Origin: UBA2705 sp963977105
GTDB lineage: Bacteria > Pseudomonadota > Alphaproteobacteria > Micavibrionales > Micavibrionaceae
Assembly (NCBI GenBank): GCA_963977105.1
Contig: CAXBNI010000001.1
Coordinates: 1,240,001-1,304,000 of the forward strand
Direction: 5' to 3'
DNA length: 64,000 nucleotides
Made by a program: the position numbers and the translations under genes. Below the pieces are notes generated by a model. That model did not search any database. It was given only the letters and a program-made list of their open reading frames with translations, and was not told the DNA's origin. Each line of letters opens with the position of its first letter. Within the stretch, counting starts at the first letter, position 1. Shown piece after piece: positions 35,157 through 44,500 of the stretch.

Positions 35157-37289
35157 TTAAACGGAAGGGGCCTGCGGCACTTCTGGTGGTTTGCATTCAG
35201 GCTGCTCAGCAGCGCACAGGATTTGATTATAAATATCTCGGCCCGTACGCTCTGATATTATAATTTTTTTCAGGATCTCTCGGCCGAGGAACGGGTTATC
35301 GTGCGCTTTCAGCTTGTCTTTAAGGTTTGTATAGGCCGCGCTTTGTTCACCCTGTTTTTGGCCGAGAAAGTTTAATTCAATAAAGTCAAATAATTGCCGC
35401 ATCGATTCATTCTTACCAAACAAATCAGAGCGCTGTGGCAAGGCATCAATCCGTGCTGTTGTATTAAACAGCGGCGAGATGTAACCATCTTGCCTTGCTT
35501 CAGCGAGCGTAAAATCTTGATTACGGTCCACGGTTAGGACTCCCCCTTGAAGCTTCTCAAGATATAGCTTAAGAACCCACTTATTATAAGTATCTAACCA
35601 GCTGTCATTCTTAAATAAAGTCTCCCAAGCGGCGGCCCCTGCGTATTCAAGGGATTCTAGATGCGTTTTGTCCGTTTGTATATGCTCCATATACGTCGCT
35701 TCAATCGTTTTTGCGACTTTGCTATGCGCAATGCTTTTCCAAGGTGCGCTGTCATAGTCATTAATTTGCAGCTCAAACGCCGTTAGGCGCGCCGTCACGA
35801 AGGCTGCCGCTTCGTAGCTCATCACCTGCATTTGATATTCATCAAGCGCCCAGTGGTTACTAAATTCAATTATGCCGCGTTTATCTTGTACTGAATGTAG
35901 TAATTCATGGGCGACCGTGCCAACGGCATAATGATGATCATAGCCTTCATGGTCATGCGGACGTACAGAGACCATATTATTATAAGTGCTCCACGTTCCT
36001 GTGGCCTTTTCATAGACACTTTCTTCATTGAAGAACACATTATAATCAACGGCATGCTTATATAGCAGCTGACCAATAACGGTTTGGCTACTTTTAATGC
36101 GCTGAATATTATTCCACAAAAACGCTTGGTCTGCGTTGATTTGATAGTCCATAAAATCGGCCTGAATAGCGACATTTTTATCTGCATTCAATTGTGCATA
36201 GCGTTTATCGAACGGCCCTTTGAGCACGCGCTCAAAAACTTGAGATATGTTTAAAGTATAGCCAGAGTTCTGATAGAGCACGCGCAAATCATCCATCGCC
36301 ACATCAGCATATTTGTTCTCTCGGCTATATAAAAAAAGATGTGGAGATACACGTTGATTATGAAGGTAAGCGAGCTGCGCCTCATATTTCCCCAATAAAC
36401 GCTTCACATCAGAAGCATGCGGTATGACAGCTGCAGAAAGCCCAATTTTTAATAAAGCATTACGGCCAGCCACGTCATCCCAAAGTACGTTGGGTTTTAT
36501 CTCGCTTATAGGGCGCCCCTCATTGACAGCAAGCTCTTCAAAAAATGACGTCAGCATTTGCGGCGCGTAATAGCTATAGATATGCGGCGTATTCAGATAC
36601 CCAGTGACATAGCTTTGCACGGCATCAGATAGCCCTGCACTGCCGGCCTCATATAACGCTTTAAACTCTGAAGTATAGCTTGCGACGGTATCAGCATATT
36701 CAGGGTTTTCACGCGCGAGATCTTGCGCGACCATGCCCATTTCCGCGCGCGCGCGTGCCTTTGCCGATAATGCAAAGACAAGCTGGCTTTTATAGTCCCA
36801 TGTTTTGAAAGCAGGTTCATGCATAAAGCTAGCAAACTTATGTTCAAGCGCCAAATGCAACATATTGATCTCGTTTATACGGTCATCCTGCTGCCGCAGC
36901 ACGCTGTACATATGTTTTCCTGCATCATATTTATTTGCAATACGACGATCATCCACACCACAAAAGCGTAAATTATTCTCCTCGATATAAGCAAGGGTAT
37001 CTTGCACCTTTTCACTTTTGGTTTCGGCGAGGCTTTGGCGTAATGCCCCATTAAGGGTCGGCACGCCATCTGCCATGACGATATTGCAGCGCTCCCAGTC
37101 TTTTTCAACTCTACTCGCGAGCTGAACAGCAAAGTTTGTCGGCGCATGATATTGCACAGTTTGGGAGAATTCTTCTGCCGAGGCAGAAAAATCAAGGTTT
37201 GTCGGTGTCACGAATAAAGCCGCAGCTAAAAACAATGTTTTTAACCCGCCTTTATTACGAAGACGCTGCTGAGTGTTTTGTTTAGCCAC
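35157..37289 (-). CDS. Putative secreted zinc metallopeptidase (HExxH)
   Basis: 710 aa, family not recognised. A signal peptide (TLFLAAALFVTPTNLDFSASA) is followed by a long helical region, with the zinc motif HELLH at 461-465. A Glu about 28 residues later (Glu493 in SYEAAAF) is a candidate third ligand, as in gluzincins. The downstream part has charged helices. Cys residues are few: two near the N-terminus, one of them in RFCGVDD, and three near the end. The start is GTG 37289, preceded by CAGGAG with 6-nt spacing. The C-terminus is PQAPSV, resembling the tails of the two S41 peptidases. Likely envelope or secreted; the substrate is unknown. Confidence 0.7.
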   Translation of the reverse strand: MAKQNTQQRLRNKGGLKTLFLAAALFVTPTNLDFSASAEEFSQTVQYHAPTNFAVQLASRVEKDWERCNIVMADGVPTLNGALRQSLAETKSEKVQDTLAYIEENNLRFCGVDDRRIANKYDAGKHMYSVLRQQDDRINEINMLHLALEHKFASFMHEPAFKTWDYKSQLVFALSAKARARAEMGMVAQDLARENPEYADTVASYTSEFKALYEAGSAGLSDAVQSYVTGYLNTPHIYSYYAPQMLTSFFEELAVNEGRPISEIKPNVLWDDVAGRNALLKIGLSAAVIPHASDVKRLLGKYEAQLAYLHNQRVSPHLFLYSRENKYADVAMDDLRVLYQNSGYTLNISQVFERVLKGPFDKRYAQLNADKNVAIQADFMDYQINADQAFLWNNIQRIKSSQTVIGQLLYKHAVDYNVFFNEESVYEKATGTWSTYNNMVSVRPHDHEGYDHHYAVGTVAHELLHSVQDKRGIIEFSNHWALDEYQMQVMSYEAAAFVTARLTAFELQINDYDSAPWKSIAHSKVAKTIEATYMEHIQTDKTHLESLEYAGAAAWETLFKNDSWLDTYNKWVLKLYLEKLQGGVLTVDRNQDFTLAEARQDGYISPLFNTTARIDALPQRSDLFGKNESMRQLFDFIELNFLGQKQGEQSAAYTNLKDKLKAHDNPFLGREILKKIIISERTGRDIYNQILCAAEQPECKPPEVPQAPSV

Positions 37290-37521
37290 GAATGGCTCCT
37301 GCCCTGTAATATATTGTTTTTATTTTTATTGTTCTACATAAGCACAGAACTTGCTTTATGTCAAGTCAATCTCTACATATCAATGTTGGTCTTTTCCTCG
37401 TATGTATAGTATTGTATCTAAAATTTACTCACTTTTTACTCTGACTATGCGACAATAAATAGTGGCGTGATAATACGCTGTTTATATTGTTCTAACGTAC
37501 AACACGAAAGGCGTGAAATTG

Positions 37522-38898
37522 ATGGGCATATTCTCAAAAGTGCCACATTATCTATCACCGAAAACTCAAATTGAGGAGCATGTTGAAGAGCTGCTCTCCC
37601 CAATAGAGAAGTTCACCCACAACCAAATTGCAACAGGCATATTTTTGGCGATAGCCTCTGTGCTCGGCATGGTTATTGTCAACAGCCCTCTGCGTGATAC
37701 CTTCCACCATATATCAGAATATTCCCTTGGCCTGTTTTTAGAACAGCACCAATTTGCCCTCCCTATCCATGAGTGGATCAGTAGCGGCCTGATGGCTGTT
37801 TTCTTTTTATATATCGGCTTAGAATTAAAACGCGAAATGCTTGTCGGCGAAATGCGGCACTTCAAACAATCAATTACTGTTCTTTTTGCCGCTGCCGGCG
37901 GCATGATATTACCAGGATTAGTCTATATTGCATTTAATCATGGAGGTGAATATGCCCATGGCTGGGCGATACCTATGGCGACCGACGCCGCCTTTGCGCT
38001 TGGCGCTCTCGCGCTGCTGACGCGCCACGCATCCCCGATGAGCTTTGCATTCCTCGCCGCACTAGCTATTTTTGATGACCTTGGCTCCGTGATGATTATT
38101 GCCGCGTTTTACTCTCATGGCTTTGACTTGGTGATGACAGGCTATTCTGCGATTATTTTCTCGGCCTTATTACTCTGTAACGTCGCTGGCGTTCGCCATA
38201 CAGGCATATACATGTTGCTTGGCGTTATACTCTGGTATTGCGTTTTTTCTTCAGGCGTACACGCCACTGTTGCCGGCATATTAATCGCCATCGCCATCCC
38301 CGCGCGTCCCAAAGTCTTACAGGAAGGCTTTATACGGCGCGCGAAAGCACTACTTTTTATGATGGACCATGTTGGCACACAAGAAAATGATATATTAAAA
38401 GCCCCCAAACAGCACCATTTACTGCAAGAAATACGCGAAATGGCGAGTAAAGCAACAACGCCCCTACAGGCATGGGAGCACAGGCTCAAACCGCGGGTGA
38501 CTGTCTATGTTCTACCGTTATTTGCGCTATTTAATGCCGGGGTCGTCTTAAGCGTGCAAAACTTAGAAGGTATTCTTATCTCGCCTGTTGTACTCGGTAT
38601 TTTCTTTGGTCTGCTTGTTGGCAAGCCTATTGGCATCACAATATGCACATGGTTTGCGGTACGATTCTGTCATGGCAAGTTGCCAGAGGGCTTAAGGTTA
38701 CAAGACATCTTTGGCCTAAGCCTACTTGCCGGAATGGGCTTCACTATGGCGCTGCTGATTGCCAACATTAGCTTTGTGCCCGGCTCTCAAATATTAGAGC
38801 AAGCCAAGCTTTCCATCTTACTGGCTTCACTTTGTGCTGGCATCGGCGGCACAATCTGGTTGATTAAATGCAGCCGAGACAAGCGTGATGAGGCCTAA
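37522..38898 (+). CDS. nhaA: Na+/H+ antiporter NhaA
   Basis: 458 aa inner-membrane antiporter exchanging two H+ for one Na+, used for pH and sodium homeostasis. It has the family landmarks FLYIGLELKREMLVGEM, the ion-binding pair region PMATDAAFALGALALL, FDDLGSVMIIAAFYS and the late helix GLSLLAGMGFTMALLIANISF. About 60 residues longer than E. coli NhaA at the N-terminus and in a central insertion, as seen in other NhaA proteins. ATG 37522 was chosen; an in-frame GTG at 37513 is too close to the AAAGG site, so the exact start is unsure. Confidence 0.93.
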   Translation: MGIFSKVPHYLSPKTQIEEHVEELLSPIEKFTHNQIATGIFLAIASVLGMVIVNSPLRDTFHHISEYSLGLFLEQHQFALPIHEWISSGLMAVFFLYIGLELKREMLVGEMRHFKQSITVLFAAAGGMILPGLVYIAFNHGGEYAHGWAIPMATDAAFALGALALLTRHASPMSFAFLAALAIFDDLGSVMIIAAFYSHGFDLVMTGYSAIIFSALLLCNVAGVRHTGIYMLLGVILWYCVFSSGVHATVAGILIAIAIPARPKVLQEGFIRRAKALLFMMDHVGTQENDILKAPKQHHLLQEIREMASKATTPLQAWEHRLKPRVTVYVLPLFALFNAGVVLSVQNLEGILISPVVLGIFFGLLVGKPIGITICTWFAVRFCHGKLPEGLRLQDIFGLSLLAGMGFTMALLIANISFVPGSQILEQAKLSILLASLCAGIGGTIWLIKCSRDKRDEA

Positions 38899-38932
38899 CG
38901 AGGGCGCAAGCGAAATTTACAAACAGAACAGG

Positions 38933-38961
38933 TTGACAAAAACCATGTATTCTCTTACCTT
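38933..38961 (+). promoter_or_regulatory. Promoter of tRNA-Ala
   Basis: Consensus TTGACA (38933-38938), a 17-nt spacer and TACCTT (38956-38961). It lies 21 nt before the tRNA 5' end. Confidence 0.6.
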
Positions 38962-38981
38962 CCTTATATTCCCAAATATAA

Positions 38982-39057
38982 GGGCCCTTAGCTCAGCTGG
39001 GAGAGCGTCTCGCTGGCAGTGAGAAGGTCAGCGGTTCGATCCCGCTAGGGTCCACCA
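38982..39057 (+). tRNA. tRNA-Ala (anticodon GGC)
   Basis: A 76-nt cloverleaf: acceptor GGGCCCT with AGGGTCC, D arm AGCTCAGCTGGGAGAGC, anticodon loop CTGGCAG (GGC), T arm GCGGTTCGATCCCGC, discriminator A and encoded CCA. A T-run follows immediately. Confidence 0.97.
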
Positions 39058-39236
39058 ATTTTTTTGACATTAACAGTAATGATATGGGCGATCGCCCTGC
39101 TATTTATACTGCTTTTTTCTATCCCTTTTCATACACCGCGTAGCTTGGCTTCTTTTATAACATCAAGCTTAAGGGAACTTTCACCACGCTCGCTTTGTTG
39201 GTAAGTCATGACACAAATAAAACGACAGGAAAAAAC

Positions 39237-39566
39237 ATGGCAGAAATCATAGAACTCCCTCCCAATATTATTGGTAAAGACGACCACGAATCTTTAGAAA
39301 GCTTTGCTGGGCATGAAACCTCACGCGGACGATTAAGTCGCTTTCACTGGGATCATAAAAATAACGATGACCCTATTCTTGAGCTTTACCGTGGCGGCGT
39401 TGACGAAGTTTTGGTTTGCACCGTTAGTCGAGATCGAGAAAAAGGTCAGTTCCGCGTTACGGACAATCAAGGCAGAATAATATTTACAGGTGATTTAAAC
39501 CACGTCATGAAAGCTTTGGATGAAAAGCTGACGCGAGAACATGATGAGGGCGAAATACCAGCGTAG
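39237..39566 (+). CDS. Hypothetical protein, 109 aa
   Basis: Not recognised. The ATG at 39237 has ACAGGA 6-7 nt upstream; the frame is open back to a TTG at 39195 without support. The protein is polar and acidic with no membrane segment, mixing short strands (PILELYRGGVDEVLVCTV, then GQFRVTDNQGRIIFTGD) with a charged C-terminal helix (VMKALDEKLTREHDEG). Single gene between tRNA-Ala and a convergent alternative oxidase. Confidence 0.6.
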   Translation: MAEIIELPPNIIGKDDHESLESFAGHETSRGRLSRFHWDHKNNDDPILELYRGGVDEVLVCTVSRDREKGQFRVTDNQGRIIFTGDLNHVMKALDEKLTREHDEGEIPA

Positions 39567-39626
39567 CCGCCCCTAAAGTAATCATAGTCAGTGGCTGAAG
39601 CATAGGCTCGCTGTGTTTAGCCTCCC

Positions 39627-40334
39627 CTATGGTGCCTCTCTGCTTTCACACACCCTAAGCTCATCCTGTGCATCTGGGCTCATTTCTTCGGCCAGATGAA
39701 TATCACAGGCTTTGTTCTCTAGCTTATCAGCGATACAGTGATTGACTTCACGGTGGGTCATTTCATCCGCACGTATAACCACAACGACATCACGCAATGT
39801 CGCGTCTTCGGGCAGCCCCCAATAATCCTTAGCAATTTTCGGAGCTGCAATATTTTCAACCTCACCATCATCAATGCGCTGTAAATACTCTGTGTAACTA
39901 TGGACAGCTTCTTCCTCTAGATACCCGACAACACGATGTGCGGTTTTAGCCGACACCATATATAAAATGAGATACATCACATAAAAAATCACTTGAACCA
40001 TAAGAACCAAAAACCGTTCAAGCTTTGTTGGCTTTGCAATTTTGACGAACGTCATGAGGTGCATGCGTTCGTTTTCCGCCTCAGCTAATAATGTATGAAT
40101 CCAGCCATGGTCATCTTCCATGCGACGCAAGCTTTTCAAGTGTAGCATCATGCCCCCGACCATGCCCGGCACAGCAGCAACCGTTTCAAGAACCACAGCG
40201 CGGTGGCCATAACGTTTTGCAAAAAATGCATCTGCAAAGAATCGCATAAACTTAACCAAGCGATACGCAAAACGCCCCTGAAAATTTTGCGGCTTATGAT
40301 GAGTGTTGTTTTTAAAGTATGAATTGTCGGTCAT
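39627..40334 (-). CDS. aox: Alternative oxidase (ubiquinol oxidase, di-iron)
   Basis: 235 aa membrane-bound di-iron quinol oxidase that reduces oxygen to water without pumping protons and is cyanide-resistant. The four-helix ligand set is complete: Glu50 in VLETVAAVPGMVGG, Glu89/His92 in EAENERMHL, Glu142/His145 in EEEAVHSY, and Glu191/His194 in RADEMTHREVNH. Hydrophobic helices lie between. It lacks the plant-type regulatory N-terminal extension. It is a lone gene without nearby nitrate, sulfur or NO regulators. Its high similarity to the mitochondrial family is notable, and bacterial AOX is patchily distributed. Confidence 0.93.
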   Translation of the reverse strand: MTDNSYFKNNTHHKPQNFQGRFAYRLVKFMRFFADAFFAKRYGHRAVVLETVAAVPGMVGGMMLHLKSLRRMEDDHGWIHTLLAEAENERMHLMTFVKIAKPTKLERFLVLMVQVIFYVMYLILYMVSAKTAHRVVGYLEEEAVHSYTEYLQRIDDGEVENIAAPKIAKDYWGLPEDATLRDVVVVIRADEMTHREVNHCIADKLENKACDIHLAEEMSPDAQDELRVCESREAP

Positions 40335-40488
40335 TAAACTACATGCTTATAATTAGTGTTTCTACGCAGGCCTGAAGTAGCCACTTTGCCTTATTGCCAT
40401 TGCTTAAAAACCTGCCAACGTGACACAATCACAAAAGTTCCCCACAATCAAAAATACACATTTTCACGGCAACCGGCAGCGGCATAAC

Positions 40489-40524
40489 AAAAAAACCTAG
40501 CGACTTTTGCGACTAGGTTTTTTT
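40489..40524. terminator. Hairpin downstream of the Bax-inhibitor-1 gene
   Basis: AACCTAG pairs with CTAGGTT, with an inner CG pairing, flanked by an A-run on one side and a T-run on the other. It works as the terminator for the minus-strand gene at 40554. Confidence 0.8.
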
Positions 40525-40553
40525 GAATACATTTAATAATAACGAAACAGAGC

Positions 40554-41267
40554 TTAGTCGCGTCCGCCCATAAGGCGTAACAAGTTCATGAAAATTGCCA
40601 CGAAGCTGATATATAACGTTAACGCACCAGACCAAGCGATGCGGCTATTGCCTTCTTCGCCATTTGCTGCGTTATACATGCGTTTCATGTTTTGTGTTTC
40701 CCAAGCTGTGACGCCTGCGAAAGCAACAATAGACACAAGTGAAATTATATCCGCAAGTCCTTCGTTTTTGAAAAAGAAGCCGTTAAGGATGCTCATTGCA
40801 AATACACCAAGAACGCCCATAAATGCGAATGTTGCCAATGGGCCCAAATCACGTTTTGTTGTATAGCCAAAAATGCTCAAACCTGAGAACATAATGGTCG
40901 CCAGCAAAAAAGCGCGGGTAATGTCACCAACATTGTACATAAAGAAAATCGTCGAAAAACTAATGCCGTAAAGCACTGATATTGCGATAAACGATAAGCG
41001 TAATGTATTGGAGGACATGCGCGCTGGATTAAAGCCAAAAAACACAATCGCGATTGGCGCAAACATAACAATATAAGCTTGCGGGCCGCTAAGAAATAAT
41101 TTCATAAGATCTGGACTGTTCGCCATAAATATAGAAACGACAGCACTAATTAAGACCCCTAATGACATACGCGCATAGACGCGGTTCATATGAGACTTCA
41201 ACCCTGCATCATACGATACAGCAGATGTATTTGTACCTGAGAAACGGTCAGGGTTCATATTGTTCAT
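40554..41267 (-). CDS. Bax inhibitor-1/YccA family membrane protein
   Basis: 237 aa inner-membrane protein with about seven hydrophobic segments, of the BI-1/TMBIM family (E. coli YccA and YbhL). Members act as pH-sensitive calcium leak channels or, like YccA, modulate FtsH. The typical beginning (MNRVYARMSLGVLISAVVS) and the C-terminal LTLYISFVAIFMNLLRLMGGRD are visible, including acidic residues in the last helices. It has its own promoter and terminator. Confidence 0.92.
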   Translation of the reverse strand: MNNMNPDRFSGTNTSAVSYDAGLKSHMNRVYARMSLGVLISAVVSIFMANSPDLMKLFLSGPQAYIVMFAPIAIVFFGFNPARMSSNTLRLSFIAISVLYGISFSTIFFMYNVGDITRAFLLATIMFSGLSIFGYTTKRDLGPLATFAFMGVLGVFAMSILNGFFFKNEGLADIISLVSIVAFAGVTAWETQNMKRMYNAANGEEGNSRIAWSGALTLYISFVAIFMNLLRLMGGRD

Positions 41268-41313
41268 TTGTTTTCTCCATCAATAGAATAATAAAACATA
41301 GAAGTTATATATC

Positions 41314-41342
41314 ATTATATAGTGCGCGTCACCATTTTTCAA
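41314..41342 (-). promoter_or_regulatory. Promoter of the Bax-inhibitor-1 gene
   Basis: On the minus strand TTGAAA (41337-41342), a 17-nt spacer and a perfect TATAAT (41314-41319). It lies 46 nt before the ATG. Confidence 0.75.
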
Positions 41343-41540
41343 AGGACTACCGTGCATTTATCTGCAAAATCGTTACGCAGCCGCAACATAATGTTTTCTT
41401 TGCATCCACAAAACTACATGGTATTCTAAGCCGTTCGTGCAGAGGGTCTCGATTTTTCGCCCTTTCACACATTTCCAACCATACGTTAAGTCAATAACGT
41501 AGCTCTTGTATCGCGTATACTCATTTGCAAAGGTAATTCC

Positions 41541-44500
41541 ATGATCGCCTCTTCACTCATCAAAAGCGCCCTATCGACCTTGCCTAAAAAGACAACGAAG
41601 GCCGAGAAACAGTTTATAGAAGATTTTTATAAGCAGATCCCAAGTGAAGACATCACATCACTAGAGCCTGAGGAAATCGCCGATATTGGTCACCGCCACT
41701 ATGAAGCCGGCATTAAGCGTGCGCGCCGTGATTATGTTGAGATTAGAACGTTAGACAAAGGCCTCGATGACCGCCGCGTTAAACGTACAATCATTGAAAT
41801 CATATCAGATGACCGTCCCTTTACATTAGATTCCATCGCCTCCGAGCTTTCAGCGCAGGGCTTGGTTATTAATTTAAGTGTTCATACCGCTTTTCATATG
41901 GATAAAACCAAAGATGGCGTGGCGTATTTAACCAATCCAAGTGAGCAAAGTTATGCCCAAGGCCACCTACATATTGAATTAAACAGTTATGTTACGCATA
42001 GCAACATTCCTGCGTTAAAAGCACGCTTAAAAGACGTCCTGAAAGACGTTAAGCACGCCACGGAGGACTGGCAAAAAATGCGCGTCAGATTGCGCGCGTG
42101 CCAGAAATCCCTTAGCCAAGCGCCGACAGATTATCCCGAGCATGAAGTTGAGGAGTACTTAAACTTCCTTGAATATCTGTATAAAGATAACTTCACGTTC
42201 CTAGGGTACCGTGAATACACATTTACAGGCAAAGACAAAAACGTTCAAAGCGACATTGTCAAAGGCGAAAGCCTTGGCGTTTTACGTGAAAAAACCCCCG
42301 TTTATATTGACGACAACGATGATGGCTTACCACCAGCTCTACAAATGCTCCGCAAAATACAGCCGCCTGTAAGCGTCTCAAAGGTCAATAAAAAATCCAC
42401 CGTCCACAGACGAGTGCCATTGGACGCGATCGCCATAAAATTATTTGATGACAAAGGCAACGTGACAGGTGAAGCGCTATTTATTGGATTATTTACCTCC
42501 GTTACCTATTCACGCAGTATTCAGAGCATTCCATATTTGCGTTTAAAAGCGGATACAGTCATTCATAAAGCGGGCTATAAAATGGGCGGGCACAATGATA
42601 AAGCATTACGCCATATTTTAGAAAAATATCCTCGCGACGAACTCTTCCAAACTGACATCAGCCAGCTGGTCAAAATATGTAAAAGTATTTTACGCCTGCA
42701 AGAGCGTGAACGCATCGCATTATACACACGAACCGACCCTTTTGGCCGTTACATATCCTGCCTTGTTTATATTCCGCGCAGCCGTTATTCCACCAGAATG
42801 CGCCTGAAATTTCAGCGTGTTTTAGAAGCCGAACTTGGCGGAGAATGCACAAATTATACGTCACAAGTCGATGATTCATCTTTATGCCGCGTTCTTTATA
42901 CTATCCATCACAAAAGGCGCAATGCACCCAAATTTGATAATTGCGCCATCGAATCTAAACTACAGGAGATTGGCCGTTTATGGCGCGAGCGCCTGACCAA
43001 CACTTTACTTGAAAACACGCTACATGATGAAGCGCATGTGGTCGAACTTATCAGCCGTTATGGTGAAGCATTCCCACTGCCTTATCGCGACACATATAGC
43101 CTTATGGACGCCGCGTCGGACATTGATAAACTAGAAGAAGCGCGCGTTAAAAAGTCATTCGCTGTAGATTTATATTGGCAACCAGCAACAGATAAGTCAC
43201 CGCAGTGGGGCGTAAAGATATATAGCCAAAGCACTCCCATTGCTTTGTCTGATATGTTGCCCATCATGGAGAATGCTGGCCTGAGAATTATTTCTGAGCA
43301 TCCTGTGAAAGTGAAATTACAAGATGAGAGCGATGAGACATACTGGATACATGACTTAACAATGGAGCCAAAAGATCCTGAGCTTCTTAAAGAAACCGCC
43401 TTATACGCGGCAAAAGCCCGTTTCGAAGAAGCGCTACATAAAGTGTGGAGCGGAGAGATGGAAAATGACAAACTTAACCGTTTGCTGATTAGCTCAAACA
43501 TGGGCTGGCGTGACATTAGTATCTTACGCACCTATGTACGCTACCTCAAACAAACGCGTTTTCCTTATTCTCAGGATTATATTGAAAGAGCTATTACAGG
43601 CCACCCGAAGATTGCGGAAAACCTCAATGCATTCTTCCACGCATGGCTCGACCCTAAAAATAAAAAAGATGCAGCTATGAAAGCCGCCGGCGCGGCTCTT
43701 GCCTTTGACCACGGCATGGAAAGTGTTGATTCATACGACCAAGACTCCATTTTACGGGCGATGTTCACATTGATTGACGCCACATTACGGACAAACTTCT
43801 TTATCACAACGAAAGACGAGCCTTATAAGCCCGCCATTGCGGTTAAGCTCGATTCGCGCAAGATTCCATTCTTGCCTGAGCCACGTCCATACCGTGAAAT
43901 ATCCGTCTATTCCCCACGCTTTGAAGGCATACACTTGCGCGGCGATGAAATTGCGCGTGGCGGCTTGAGGTGGTCTGACCGTCACGAAGATTTTCGCACC
44001 GAAGTTCTTGGCCTTATGAAAGCGCAACTTGTCAAAAACGCTGTGATTGTTCCCGTTGGCGCCAAAGGCGGATTTGTCGTTAAGAACCCACCACAAAAAG
44101 GCGGACGGCAAGCTTTCCTTGATGAAGGGATCGCCTGTTATAAGTTATTCATCCGCAGCTTACTGGATATTACAGATAACCGTGTTGGTGCCCGTGTTGT
44201 ACAGCAGCGCATGGTAATGCGCCGTGATAATGATGACCCCTATTTGGTGGTTGCCGCCGATAAAGGTACGGCCACATTCTCCGATATCGCCAATGAAATT
44301 TCATTAGAGCGTGACCACTGGCTAGGAGACGCTTTTGCTTCTGGCGGCTCTGCGGGCTATGACCACAAGAAAATGGGCATTACAGCGCGCGGCGCATGGG
44401 AAAGCGTCAAGCGCTTGTTCCGTGAATTTGGCCACGACACACAAAGTCAAGATTTCAGTGTCGCTGGGGTTGGTGATATGGGTGGCGACGTCTTTGGTAA

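Noticed and set aside
39086..39097. 12-bp palindrome GGGCGATCGCCC
   Set aside because: No loop space or T-run for a terminator; a single occurrence, so not reported as a regulatory site.
41162..41497. 111-codon plus-strand frame
   Set aside because: Crosses the Bax-inhibitor gene start and its promoter on the other strand; no RBS or family match.
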